A DNA stretch of 64,000 nt. It comes from CAVSMC01 sp963728935. GTDB lineage: Bacteria > Pseudomonadota > Gammaproteobacteria > Burkholderiales > Casimicrobiaceae. The notes below the pieces were generated by a model. That model searched no databases, was not told where the DNA came from, and worked only from the letters and a program-made list of their open reading frames with translations. Numbering within the stretch: position 1 is the stretch's first letter; the number at the start of each line of letters is the position of its first letter. This document shows positions 8,119-16,137 of this stretch, piece by piece. The position numbers and the translations under genes were made by a program. Location of the stretch: positions 3,286,001-3,350,000 of the forward strand of contig CAVSMC010000001.1 of assembly GCA_963728935.1 (NCBI GenBank), in the 5' to 3' direction.

Positions 8119-8817
8119 TTAACAACGTTTAAGGACCATCCGATGACCGGCACCGGGCGGACAGACGACGGCGTCGCTTCGATGGCGCGCGTGTGCGAGC
8201 ACAGCGTCGAGCGCGCGCGGGACGCAACGCAGGTCGAGTGCGTTTGTCAGCAATGCGCCGTAGCGAATCTTGCGCCGGGCCCGCGTTCCCATGAACCGCC
8301 GCAGCTGGGCGTGGCTCTCCCTTGCGCGCTGAGCGGGTTGGTCCTGAAAGCGGCGGAAAGACTCGATCTCGCCTTGAACGGCAAGCAGCCGCTCGACCGC
8401 GGGGGCGCCAAGCGCGCGGATCAGTTCGTCTTCGAGATCCGCGTCGCACACGAAAAATCCAAGCGCCTCCGCGCCCGCGCGACTGAGGTTCGTTCCAAGC
8501 CCCACGCGCTCGAGACCGCGCCAAAGGTGCGGCTCCTCGTTTGCGTCGACCAGCCCCGCCAGCCGCAGGCCTAGCCCTGGCGGGCCCAATGCATGCAGGA
8601 ACTTGCCGGTGTTCGTCGCGCCGCCGACGGGAAGGATGACGATCCGCTCGGCCGCGAGGTTCAAGCCGCGCCGATGTGCGAGTGCCTCGAGGGCCGCTTG
8701 GTCGCTCCAGCCCTCCACGAGGATCGCCGCGATCGCACCGCTGCGGACAACCATCTTGCAGGCCGCTTCCGTGGTCAGCGCTGGCCGGGGACCAAGGCCT
8801 TCATCGATCATGGGCAT
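8119..8817 (-). CDS. Stand-alone TOPRIM-domain protein, OLD-nuclease-like
   Basis: A 232-residue protein with an OLD-type TOPRIM fold: the first acidic motif ILVEGWSDQAAL near residue 33, a glycine patch ILPVGGATN, the second acidic motif GLVDANEEP near residue 87, and a third acidic cluster CDADLEDELI near residue 125. Known OLD-family nucleases carry an ATPase domain before the TOPRIM; none is present here. The start at 8817 (ATG) lies 25 bases after the stop of the M16 peptidase gene on the same strand, so the two may share a transcript. The role is unknown; a metal-dependent nuclease or a regulator is possible. Confidence 0.78.
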   Translation of the reverse strand: MPMIDEGLGPRPALTTEAACKMVVRSGAIAAILVEGWSDQAALEALAHRRGLNLAAERIVILPVGGATNTGKFLHALGPPGLGLRLAGLVDANEEPHLWRGLERVGLGTNLSRAGAEALGFFVCDADLEDELIRALGAPAVERLLAVQGEIESFRRFQDQPAQRARESHAQLRRFMGTRARRKIRYGALLTNALDLRCVPRALDAVLAHARHRSDAVVCPPGAGHRMVLKRC

Positions 8818-8842
8818 CGCGACGGCGTTCCCGCAACTGCGA

Positions 8843-10192
8843 TCACTGACTGCGGTTGCGCCGACCCAACAGCTCCGCCACGCGGTCTGCTCCGCCCTTT
8901 CCGACGTTGCCCGCGGTCGCTACCGCAGCGCCCGCGTCGAGCATTCGTGCGAACGCGTCGCGCACTTGCGTGGGGCCGACCGCGGCGATGCGCGCGAGCA
9001 ACTCCTCGCGCGAGCGAATGCGGCCCAGGGCGAAGAGCTCGAGCGCCGCGAGCTCGAGCCTCTGCGCGGGCGCTTCCCGCTCGCACAGGCGGCGGACCGC
9101 GGTCTGGTTGCGCGCGCGATCGAGTCCCACCCGATCGGTGGCCTCGAGATGCTGACGGAGCAGGCGGGCGACCTCGGTGACGTATTCCTCGAGTTGATCG
9201 GAAGTCGTCGACGCCTCGATCACGAACTGGCCGTACGCGTCCCTCGCGTCGGCCCAGCAGTCCGCGTGATACACGAGGCCGCGTCGCTCGCGCACGCGGT
9301 CGAGCAGCGGCGAGCTCATGCCCTCGCCGATGAGAGCCGCGGCGACGACGAAGTCATCCGGAAGGCTCGGCAGCGCCGGGATGGGGAACCCGACGACGAC
9401 ATCGATCTGACTTGACCCGCGCAGCCGGCGCGAGCGGACGCCTCCGAGATAAGCGGGCGCCGCGATCACGTTCTCGTTGCCGGCGCGCATGTCGCCGAAG
9501 GCAGCCTCCACGGTGGCGACGACCTGGTCGGGATCGACATCCCCGGCGACGCCGACGACGGTATTGGCGCCGGTGTACTGCTGTTCGACCCACGTCACGA
9601 GCTCGGCGCGCGTGAAGCGGCGGATGTTCGCCCGGCTGCCGATCACCGGGCGGCCCGCCGGATGCGCGCCGTAGCAGGCCTCGTCGAACAGCTTGAAGGC
9701 CATCGCCATCGCGTCGTCTTCGTCGTCGTTGTACTCGTGCAGGAGGACGTCGCGCTCGCGCTCGAGCTCGTCTTCGGGAAAGGTGCTCTCGCGCACGATG
9801 TCGCCGAGCATGCGCACGAACGCCGCCGCGTCGCGCGCGAGACCGCGCATGTGGAATCCGGTGTGGTCCTTGTCGGTGTGGGCGTTGACCTCGGCGCCCA
9901 GGCGTTCGGCATCGAGGTTGATCCGCTGGCAGTCGCGCGAACGCGTGCCCTTGAACGCCATGTGCTCGATGAAATGGCTGATGCCGTTCTGGCGCGCGCT
10001 TTCGTGTTGGCTGCCGCTGCGCACGAAGACGCTGACCGCCGCCGTTGCAAGATGCGGCAGGCGAAAGACGGCGACGTGCACGCCGTTGTCGAGCGTCGCG
10101 ACGACGCTGTCCGCCTCGCCTGTGTGGGCGCGGGTCGAGGGAGGTCGCTGTTTGCGAAAGCCGGGCCGGCGCATAATCCGTACACGCAGCAT
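8843..10192 (-). CDS. M16-family zinc metallopeptidase
   Basis: Peptidase of the pitrilysin/processing-peptidase family, about 449 residues. The inverted zinc motif HFIEH is in the N-terminal half (about residue 73), with the downstream Glu in RERDVLLHEYNDDED (about 150). A second non-catalytic M16 domain follows (SLPDDFVVAAALIGEGMSS onward). The start is uncertain. ATG at 10192 or 10174 is likelier than an upstream ATG at 10243, which would overlap the divergent gene. No signal peptide is evident, so the protein is probably cytoplasmic. It precedes the TOPRIM gene on the same strand. Confidence 0.88.
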   Translation of the reverse strand: MLRVRIMRRPGFRKQRPPSTRAHTGEADSVVATLDNGVHVAVFRLPHLATAAVSVFVRSGSQHESARQNGISHFIEHMAFKGTRSRDCQRINLDAERLGAEVNAHTDKDHTGFHMRGLARDAAAFVRMLGDIVRESTFPEDELERERDVLLHEYNDDEDDAMAMAFKLFDEACYGAHPAGRPVIGSRANIRRFTRAELVTWVEQQYTGANTVVGVAGDVDPDQVVATVEAAFGDMRAGNENVIAAPAYLGGVRSRRLRGSSQIDVVVGFPIPALPSLPDDFVVAAALIGEGMSSPLLDRVRERRGLVYHADCWADARDAYGQFVIEASTTSDQLEEYVTEVARLLRQHLEATDRVGLDRARNQTAVRRLCEREAPAQRLELAALELFALGRIRSREELLARIAAVGPTQVRDAFARMLDAGAAVATAGNVGKGGADRVAELLGRRNRSQ

Positions 10193-10227
10193 GTGCGCGC
10201 CGATTATCGCATCGAAGGCCAACTCCC

Positions 10228-10572
10228 TTGACTGCCGACACACCCCAGTCGCGCCGAAAGGCGCAACTCGACGCCTTGCTTCTTGCCCTCCCCGGCGTGA
10301 GCGCGCGAAAGATCAACGGCCTCGACGCCTACTTCATCGCCGACAAGATGTTCGCGTGCATCAGCGGCAAGGGCGTTGGATTGCGCCTGCCTGTCGCCAC
10401 TGCCACGGAGCTGCAGTTTTCGAGGGGCAACGTCGTTCCGTTTCAGCCTGGCGGTGTGGCAAGCACGAGGGAGTGGATCCAAATCGACCGTGACGATGCG
10501 GCCGATTACGAGAAGGATCTACCGCTGTTTCAGGAATCGGCGGAGTTCGTAAAGGGCGGCCGCGGGCGTTAG
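10228..10572 (+). CDS. TfoX N-terminal-domain-like small protein
   Basis: A 114-residue protein resembling the TfoX/Sxy N-terminal domain family: ARKINGLDAYFIADKMFACI, then GVGLRLP, then WIQIDRD near the end. The start is TTG at 10228, preceded by GAAGG. Unlike full TfoX it has no C-terminal helix-hairpin domain, so a competence role should not be assumed. Stand-alone members are common and uncharacterised. It is divergent from the M16 peptidase gene and ends about 50 bases before the TetR promoter. Confidence 0.75.
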   Translation: MTADTPQSRRKAQLDALLLALPGVSARKINGLDAYFIADKMFACISGKGVGLRLPVATATELQFSRGNVVPFQPGGVASTREWIQIDRDDAADYEKDLPLFQESAEFVKGGRGR

Positions 10573-10622
10573 TGCGACAGGCGGTGGGGAAGGTTGCTTC
10601 CAGCAAGTTGCATCCCTCTCGC

Positions 10623-10661
10623 TTGACAAATGGCTTTACTGCGTCTAAATTGATTTTAGAC
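10623..10661 (+). promoter_or_regulatory. TetR promoter with overlapping operator
   Basis: A perfect -35 TTGACA (10623-10628), 17-bp spacer and -10 TAAATT (10646-10651). The -10 lies within a perfect inverted repeat GTCTAAA-TTGAT-TTTAGAC (10643-10661). The arrangement predicts repression, probably by the TetR protein encoded just downstream. Confidence 0.72.
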
Positions 10662-10679
10662 ATGATAAAGCTGTTGTCG

Positions 10680-11291
10680 ATGACCACCCGACGCCGCGAC
10701 TACCGCAGTCCGATCCGAGACGACGCGAAGGCGCATACGCGCCGCCGCATCGTCGAGGCGACGGTCGCGCTTCACGCCGAGAAAGGCGTGCTCGCGACCA
10801 GCCATGCAGACATCGCCGAGCGCGCCGGCGTGTCGGTGCCGACCGTCTACAACCACTTTCCGAACAGTGTCGCGCTGCTGCCGCATTGCATGGGCATGGT
10901 CGAGGCGACGCTGCCGCCGTTGGACGAGCAGGGCATCCTCGCCGGGCGCGAGCCGGCGCGCCGCGTCGAGCGGCTGGTCGCGTCGCTGTATGACCGGCAC
11001 GAGCGGCTCGCTCCATGGCTGCGCTGGGCGGTGGTCGAGGCCCTGAAGATTCCCGAGCTCGCCGCAGCGCTCGACGAACGCGATCGTGCTGACGCTCGAC
11101 TGATCGCAGCCGTGCTCGCGGTCGATGCGCACCGCCGAGCGCGGCGCCGCGTACTTGCGATTGCGCGCGCGCTGCTCGATTTCACCACGTGGCGCCGCCT
11201 GACCGACGACCTCGGCAGCAGCGGCGCCGCCATCCGCGCAACCACCGCGGCGCTCGTCGCCGCCCTTGACCACGAAGGAGCACACCGATGA
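10680..11291 (+). CDS. TetR/AcrR-family transcriptional regulator
   Basis: A repressor-type regulator of 203 residues. The N-terminal helix-turn-helix reads IVEATVALHAEKGVLATSHA, then IAERAGVSVPTVYNHFPN (about residues 20-65). The C-terminal ligand domain is less conserved. ATG 10680 is preferred because the predicted transcript starts near 10658 and an earlier in-frame ATG at 10662 abuts the operator. The stop overlaps the start of the metallo-beta-lactamase gene by four bases (ATGA), so the regulator and enzyme are made together. It probably represses its own operon through the inverted repeat at 10643-10661. The ligand is unknown. Confidence 0.9.
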   Translation: MTTRRRDYRSPIRDDAKAHTRRRIVEATVALHAEKGVLATSHADIAERAGVSVPTVYNHFPNSVALLPHCMGMVEATLPPLDEQGILAGREPARRVERLVASLYDRHERLAPWLRWAVVEALKIPELAAALDERDRADARLIAAVLAVDAHRRARRRVLAIARALLDFTTWRRLTDDLGSSGAAIRATTAALVAALDHEGAHR

Positions 11292-12016
11292 GCATCGTCA
11301 ACTCGGACGTCGGCAGCACGATCGACGAGGTCGCGCCCGACATCTACCGCATTTCGATCCCGGTGCGGGAAACCGCCATCCCGGGCGGATTCTCGTTCAA
11401 CCAATATCTGCTCGTCGACGACGCACCGCTGCTGTATCACACCGGGCCGCGGAAGATGGCCGCGCACGTGCGCGAGGCGATCGCGCGCGTGATGCCGGTC
11501 TCGAAGCTCGCCTACATCGGCTTCTCGCACGTCGAGTCCGACGAATGCGGCAGCCTCAACGAGCTCCTCGCGGCCGCGCCGAACGCGAAGCCGCTGTGCA
11601 GCCATATCGCCGCGATGGTGTCGATCGACGATCTCGCCGACCGGCCGGCCCACGCGCTCGACGACGGCGACACGCTGTCGCTCGGGCGGCACACCGTGCG
11701 CTCGTTCTACACCCCGCATCTTCCGCACGGCTGGGAATGCAATGCGCTGCTCGACGAGACGACCGGCACGCTGTTTTGCGGTGACCTTTTCACGCAACCC
11801 GGCGACTCCAACCCGGCCGTCACGACGAACGACGTTCTCGAGCCGTCGGAGGCGATGCGAAGCGGCCTCGACTATTACGCGCACGCAGCGGATTCCGCGG
11901 CGCAGCTCGAGCGCCTGGCGTCGACGGCACCTTCGACGCTGGCGTGCATGCACGGAAGCGCTTATCGGGGCGACGGCGCGGCGCTAATGAGGGAGTTGGC
12001 GAAGCGGTTGAGCTGA
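11288..12016 (+). CDS. Metallo-beta-lactamase-fold protein of the flavodiiron (ODP) type
   Basis: A 242-residue protein with the diiron ligand set of flavodiiron proteins: H81-x-E83-x-D85 (SHVESDECG), H144 (YTPHLPHGWE), D166 (FCGDLF) and a C-terminal His in MHGSAYRG. It lacks the flavodoxin domain of true flavodiiron oxygen or NO reductases, so electrons must come from elsewhere or it acts as an oxygen-binding sensor. It is translationally coupled to the TetR gene. A rubrerythrin-like gene follows 113 bases later, so a role in oxygen or NO stress is plausible (inference). A decayed copy of its 3' end lies at 15698-15786. Confidence 0.87.
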   Translation: MSIVNSDVGSTIDEVAPDIYRISIPVRETAIPGGFSFNQYLLVDDAPLLYHTGPRKMAAHVREAIARVMPVSKLAYIGFSHVESDECGSLNELLAAAPNAKPLCSHIAAMVSIDDLADRPAHALDDGDTLSLGRHTVRSFYTPHLPHGWECNALLDETTGTLFCGDLFTQPGDSNPAVTTNDVLEPSEAMRSGLDYYAHAADSAAQLERLASTAPSTLACMHGSAYRGDGAALMRELAKRLS

Positions 12017-12129
12017 CGCGAATGCGGTGATACCGTCTTCGCTTGCAAGAATAGTCGTCCCGATTTCGCATTCGCGAGACACCCTTTCGCTCGGTGTGAC
12101 GGCCGCATTGCACGGTAGCTGGAGCCCCA

Positions 12130-12657
12130 ATGGAAGCCAAAGTCGATTTTTCCAAGCTCACACTGATGGACGCGCTCGATCTCGCGCATCTGATCGAGGT
12201 CGAGGCGTTTGAGCGCTACACGCATTTCGCCAAACGACTCGGAAGCCGCGATCCCAACGACGCGGGCGCGGCGTTCCAATCGATGGCCGTCAACGAGAAG
12301 AAGCACGGTGATCAGCTCGCCGAACGCCGGCTGGCGCTCTTCGGCGATAAACCGCCCACAGTCAAGCTGGACGATATATTCGATGTGGAAGCCCCCGAGT
12401 TCGGGGCACCTCGTTGGAACATGTCGCAGCTGCGCGCGTTCCAGGTGGCGTTGTCCTCCGAGAAGAAGGCCTACGCGTTCTACGACGCGGTGCTGCCGAG
12501 CGTCAAACAGGCGGTTGTGAAGGCGCTGTTCGAGGAACTTCGCAACGAAGAGGCCGAGCACGTTGCGATGATCGAGGGGATCATCGCGAAGTTGCCGCCG
12601 TCGGCTGCGAACGAACTGGAAGACGACGACGACGACCCCGGAGGCAGCGGCGTGTAG
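12130..12657 (+). CDS. Rubrerythrin-like ferritin-family diiron protein
   Basis: A 175-residue four-helix-bundle protein. Probable diiron ligands are E23/E25 (HLIEVEAFERY), E56-x-x-H59 (NEKKHGDQ), a Glu in SSEKKAYAFY, and E-x-x-H in NEEAEHVAMIEG. There is no C-terminal rubredoxin domain; the tail is acidic (ELEDDDDDPGGSG). Family members reduce peroxide or store iron. GGAG precedes the ATG by seven bases. It lies behind the TetR/ODP pair on the same strand, which suggests a shared oxidative-stress theme, though the 113-base gap allows its own promoter. Confidence 0.85.
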   Translation: MEAKVDFSKLTLMDALDLAHLIEVEAFERYTHFAKRLGSRDPNDAGAAFQSMAVNEKKHGDQLAERRLALFGDKPPTVKLDDIFDVEAPEFGAPRWNMSQLRAFQVALSSEKKAYAFYDAVLPSVKQAVVKALFEELRNEEAEHVAMIEGIIAKLPPSAANELEDDDDDPGGSGV

Positions 12658-12699
12658 GGGCCGACGCAAGTCGTGGCTCATGGCCGATGGTGCGTCGGT

Positions 12700-13095
12700 G
12701 ACGAGATCGTGCCCGTTCGACGCACTCCGCGCGCCCGTTCCAGGTCTGATGCGCGGCGCGCGCTTCGCGGCCTTCCAACGCCGCCATGAGCGCGAAGTGG
12801 TCGGCCCACGGACCTTGCAGGTCGAACGAAGCTGCAAGTCGCCACCCTTCGCGCGCAACCGTACGCGCGTCGGCGGGATTGCCCATGAAGAGCGACGCCG
12901 CGGCGACGTTGACGGTGATTAACGCGACGTCGTTCATGCGCCGCGTCTGCAAGAGCTCGCCGAGCAATGCGTTGCCTTCTCGCCACGCCTCCTCGAAATC
13001 TCCGGCACCGACGGCCGCATCGAGCGCGTGGCTGCGTCCGCTTTGCAGGCTCGCTCTAAGAGCCGCGGGAACGATGTGGCGCCGCCCGCACGGCC
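12700..13095 (-). pseudogene. Remnant of a TPR-type signalling ATPase/regulator
   Basis: The minus strand reads IVPAALRASLQSGRS, HALDAAVGAGDFEEAWREGN, LLGELLQTRRM, NVAAASLFMGNPADAR, then FDLQGPWADHFALMAALEGR. This resembles C-terminal helical repeats of large ATP-binding/TPR regulators (tandem A-x-A-L helices with GDxxEAxR spacing). It has no credible start, no upstream domains, and degenerates into Arg-rich readthrough after about 12745. It is best explained as an internal fragment of a lost gene. The family assignment is by pattern only. Confidence 0.5.
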
Positions 13096-13180
13096 AGGAG
13101 CACTGAAGCCCGGTTGCGCCGAGCGAACAGGTCTGCTATGTGCAAGCCTACAAGCGGTGCGGCTGCGCAGCGCGCGTACA

Positions 13181-14650
13181 ATGTCGGTCGCGGTTCCCGA
13201 TGCCATGCGGCGTCCGGAACCGCCGTTTTTTGAGCGCGTCCCACTCGCCATCCCCTCCGTGACCCGCAAGCTCGTCACCGACATCTACGATCTCGCGTGG
13301 CCGGTGCTGGTCGCTCAGCTCGCCGTCATGGCGTATTCGGTGCTCGACACGGTGATGGCGGGCCGCTTTGCAACCGACGACCTCGCGGCGGTCGGCATCG
13401 GCGCGTCGATCTACTTCAGCGTGTTCATCGGGCTGATGGGCGTACTGCTCGCGGTGACGCCGACCGTCGCGCATCTGCTCGGCGCCGGACGACGCCGCGA
13501 AATCGGCGAGCAGGTCCGGCAGGCGATGTGGCTCGTGCTCGCGCTTTCGATCGTGTCGGTACTGGTGTACGCGAATCCGGAGCCGCTGCTCGCGCTGAGC
13601 GAAGCGCCGCCGGTCGTCGCCGAGAAAGTTCGATCGTATCTCGCGATCGCGGCGTGGGGCGCGCCGGCCGGGCTCGCGTTCCGCCTGTTCGCGAACTACA
13701 CGATGGCGGTGTCGCTCACGCGCGTGATGATGGCGCTGAATCTCCTGGGCCTCGCGCTCAAGCTGCCGCTCAACTGGATGTTCATCTTCGGTCACTGGGG
13801 CGCGCCGGCGATGGGATCGTCGGGTTGCGCGCTGTCGACCGTGATCGTGAACTGGGTGATCTGCATTCTCGCGTGGGTGCACTGCGCCACCGCCGCCGAC
13901 TATCGGTCCTTCGACGTGTTCGCGCGGTGGTCGTGGCCGCGCTGGCGCGATCAGTGGCATTTGATCGCGCTCGGCGCGCCGATCGGCGGCACGTTTCTCG
14001 TCGACGTGACGGCGTTCACGTTCATGGCGCTGTTCGTCGCGCGGCTCGGCGCGGTCAATTCGGCGGCTCATCAGATCGCGGCCAATGTCGCCGCGGTGAT
14101 GTACATGCTGCCGCTCGCGATGGGCAATGCGGTCGGCGTGCTGGTCGGGCAGGCGATCGGCGCGCGCCAGTTCGCGCTCGCGCGCTCGACCGGCCTGACC
14201 GGGATCGCGCTCGCGCTCGGATTGGGCGTCGTTTCCGCGACGACGCTCGCCATCGGCTCGAACGTGGTCGCGGGCTTCTACACGATCGACGCGAACGTGC
14301 GTACGGTCGCTGCGACGTTGCTGATGCTCGTCGGCGGCTATCATGTCTTCGACGCGCTGCAGGCGGTGACGGTCAACGCGCTGCGCGGCTACAAGCGCGC
14401 GGTCGTTCCGTTGCTCGTCAACATCGTCGGCCTTTGGATCGTCGGTCTCGCCGGCGGCTACGTGATCGGCTTGACCAATGCGTTACCGCTGTCCGCCCTC
14501 GGCATCACGACGCCGCTCGGCGTGCGCGGCTTCTGGATCGGCGCCATCGGAGGCATGTTCATCGCGACCGGGGGCATCGTCGTCTATTTTCTCGTCGTCA
14601 GCGCACGCGGCCGCGCACGCGCGCGAGGCGAGGCGGTCGCCGCCGGTTGA
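13181..14650 (+). CDS. MATE-family efflux transporter
   Basis: An inner-membrane multidrug/toxin exporter of 489 residues with about twelve hydrophobic segments in two related halves (YDLAWPVLVAQLAVMAYSVL near the start; GAPIGGTFLVDVTAFTFMAL opening the second half). It exchanges cations (Na+ or H+) for organic cations. ATG 13181 gives the usual NorM-like length; the open frame extends upstream but overlaps remnant sequence. The window shows no adjacent regulator. The following gene is a separate dienelactone hydrolase. Confidence 0.92.
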   Translation: MSVAVPDAMRRPEPPFFERVPLAIPSVTRKLVTDIYDLAWPVLVAQLAVMAYSVLDTVMAGRFATDDLAAVGIGASIYFSVFIGLMGVLLAVTPTVAHLLGAGRRREIGEQVRQAMWLVLALSIVSVLVYANPEPLLALSEAPPVVAEKVRSYLAIAAWGAPAGLAFRLFANYTMAVSLTRVMMALNLLGLALKLPLNWMFIFGHWGAPAMGSSGCALSTVIVNWVICILAWVHCATAADYRSFDVFARWSWPRWRDQWHLIALGAPIGGTFLVDVTAFTFMALFVARLGAVNSAAHQIAANVAAVMYMLPLAMGNAVGVLVGQAIGARQFALARSTGLTGIALALGLGVVSATTLAIGSNVVAGFYTIDANVRTVAATLLMLVGGYHVFDALQAVTVNALRGYKRAVVPLLVNIVGLWIVGLAGGYVIGLTNALPLSALGITTPLGVRGFWIGAIGGMFIATGGIVVYFLVVSARGRARARGEAVAAG

Positions 14651-14727
14651 GCGTGCGTCCCAAGAAGACTGCCGTGAAAGCGCGAAGCTGGGCATAATCG
14701 CCATTCCTATCAACTGGAGGCTACGCG

Positions 14728-15618
14728 ATGGCAGCCGACAAGAACGATCCGGGAAAGGCCGACGACGTGAACGTCTCGCGGCGTGACTTCATCGCTCGCT
14801 CGGCCGCGGCAGGTTTTGTCGCCGCGACAGGCCCGTCATTCGCGGCGGCGCTTGCCGTCGTCGAATCGGAAGTGGCCGTGAAGACGCCCGACGGGACCTG
14901 CGACGCCGCGTTCATTCATCCGGCATCGGGTACGCACCCGGGCGTGATCCTCTGGCCCGACGCGTTCGGGTTGCGCCCGTCGATGCGCGACATCGCGAAG
15001 CGCATCGCGGCCGAGGGCTACAGCGTGCTGGTGCCCAACCCCTTCTATCGGGTCGGCAAGGCACCGATGTTCGCGACCGCTGCGAACTTCGACTTCAAGA
15101 GCCAGGACGACATGGCGAAGATCCGTCCGCTGATGTCGTCGGTCACCGCGGCGGGCGCCGCCGAGAAGGACGCGGTCGCGTTCGTGGCGTTCCTCGACGC
15201 GCGACCGCAAGTCGATAGGGCGAAGAAGATCGGGACGCAGGGTTATTGCATGGGCGGCCCGCTGGTCGTACGCACCGCAGCGACTGTTCCTCAGCGCATC
15301 GGCGCCGGCGCGTCGTTCCACGGCGGCGGCCTCGTGACCGACAAGCCGGACAGCCCGCATCTGCTCGCATCGAAGATCAAGGCACGGATGTATTTTGGCG
15401 TCGCGTCGAACGACGACCAGCGCCAGCCCGATGCGAAGGACATATTGAAGGAGACGTTCGCGAAGGCGGGCGTTCCGACCGAAGTCGAGGTTTATCCTGC
15501 GAAGCACGGATGGTGCGTGCCCGACATGCCGATGCAGGACGGCGCGCCGATCTACGACAAGGCGCAGGCCGAGCGCGCGTGGGGCAAGCTCGTCGCGCTG
15601 TACAAGACGCTGGGGTGA
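14728..15618 (+). CDS. Exported dienelactone hydrolase-family protein
   Basis: A 296-residue alpha/beta hydrolase. The N-terminus carries a twin-arginine signal (SRRDFIARSAAAGFVAATG, residues 17-35), so export is folded and Tat-dependent. The catalytic triad appears as Cys in GYCMGG (about 174), Asp in SNDDQRQ (about 229) and His in AKHGWC (about 260). Dienelactone hydrolases open lactone rings in aromatic degradation, but the family includes many general hydrolases. GGAGG lies just before the ATG. It stands alone between the MATE gene and a remnant region. Confidence 0.9.
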   Translation: MAADKNDPGKADDVNVSRRDFIARSAAAGFVAATGPSFAAALAVVESEVAVKTPDGTCDAAFIHPASGTHPGVILWPDAFGLRPSMRDIAKRIAAEGYSVLVPNPFYRVGKAPMFATAANFDFKSQDDMAKIRPLMSSVTAAGAAEKDAVAFVAFLDARPQVDRAKKIGTQGYCMGGPLVVRTAATVPQRIGAGASFHGGGLVTDKPDSPHLLASKIKARMYFGVASNDDQRQPDAKDILKETFAKAGVPTEVEVYPAKHGWCVPDMPMQDGAPIYDKAQAERAWGKLVALYKTLG

Positions 15619-15697
15619 TGCGCTGCGCGGACGCTCGCACCTCAGTCCCTGACGGCTCGCACATGGATCTCGACGCGCGCACCGACTGCGAGCGCGT

Positions 15698-15786
15698 ACG
15701 GCACCGTCGACGCTCGCGAGCAGCATGGAAGCGCCTATCGCGGCGACGGCGCGGCGCTGCTCCCGGAGCTTTCAAAGCGGTTGAGC
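15698..15786 (+). pseudogene. Decayed copy of the 3' end of the ODP metallo-beta-lactamase gene
   Basis: This stretch aligns with 11923-12013: both contain GGCGACGGCGCGGCGCT and end with AAGCGGTTGAGC, and the intervening sequence matches with scattered substitutions. A one-base loss in the segment matching the GCATGCACGGAAGC region shifts the frame, and the stop TGA is changed to CGA. Only about 90 bp remain, so this is a remnant of a duplicated or paralogous gene. Confidence 0.7.
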
Positions 15787-15796
15787 CGATGCGACG

Positions 15797-16089
15797 TCAG
15801 CGGCGCACCCGAAGCTGCACGCGCGCGCCTACAGCGCGCGCGTAGTGCTCGATGGTTCGCAGCGTGGGGCGCGTTCGCGCGCTTTCAAGACGCGATATCA
15901 CACTCTTCGTCGTGAACATCCTCGCGGCGACTTCTTCCTGACCATGCCGGCGGCCGTTCGCGCCGCGACGAGGTCCGCGACGAGCTGCTGCAAGGTTCGA
16001 TCGCGGGCAAGCGAGCGGACGCGCTGTCGATCGCGTTTATCGGCGATCGCCGCGATGTTGGTCGCGAGCAGACGCGCGCGGTCGTTCAT
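15797..16089 (-). pseudogene. XRE-family (HigA-like) DNA-binding protein, frameshifted
   Basis: The first frame from ATG 16089 reads MNDRARLLATNIAAIADK and continues to LVAARTAAGM. The helix-turn-helix then continues one frame over as QEEVAARMFTTKSVISRLES, followed by RPTLRTIEHYARAVGARVQL to a stop at 15797. A single base is missing near 15940, in the codon that family members use for Thr or Ser before QEE. The combined length is about 97 residues, normal for such antitoxins. The Shine-Dalgarno AAGGAG and an upstream operator are intact, so the break is recent, programmed, or a sequencing error. No toxin gene is evident beside it. Confidence 0.75.
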
Positions 16090-16119
16090 CGGGATGGCTC
16101 CTTGGTCCTTGGCGGGGTG

Positions 16120-16137
16120 GTTAGCAAAGATGCTAAC
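16120..16137. promoter_or_regulatory. Inverted-repeat operator upstream of the XRE gene
   Basis: Perfect 7-bp arms GTTAGCA-AAGA-TGCTAAC, 31 bases upstream of the XRE start. Position and symmetry fit autorepression by an XRE protein. Confidence 0.6.

Noticed and set aside
8593..9415. Plus-strand open frames opposite the M16 peptidase
   Set aside because: Arg/Ala-rich shadow translations of the high-GC peptidase gene; no start signal or homology pattern.
10228..10572. Competence regulator TfoX/Sxy
   Set aside because: Only the N-terminal-like domain is present; no C-terminal domain and no competence genes nearby.
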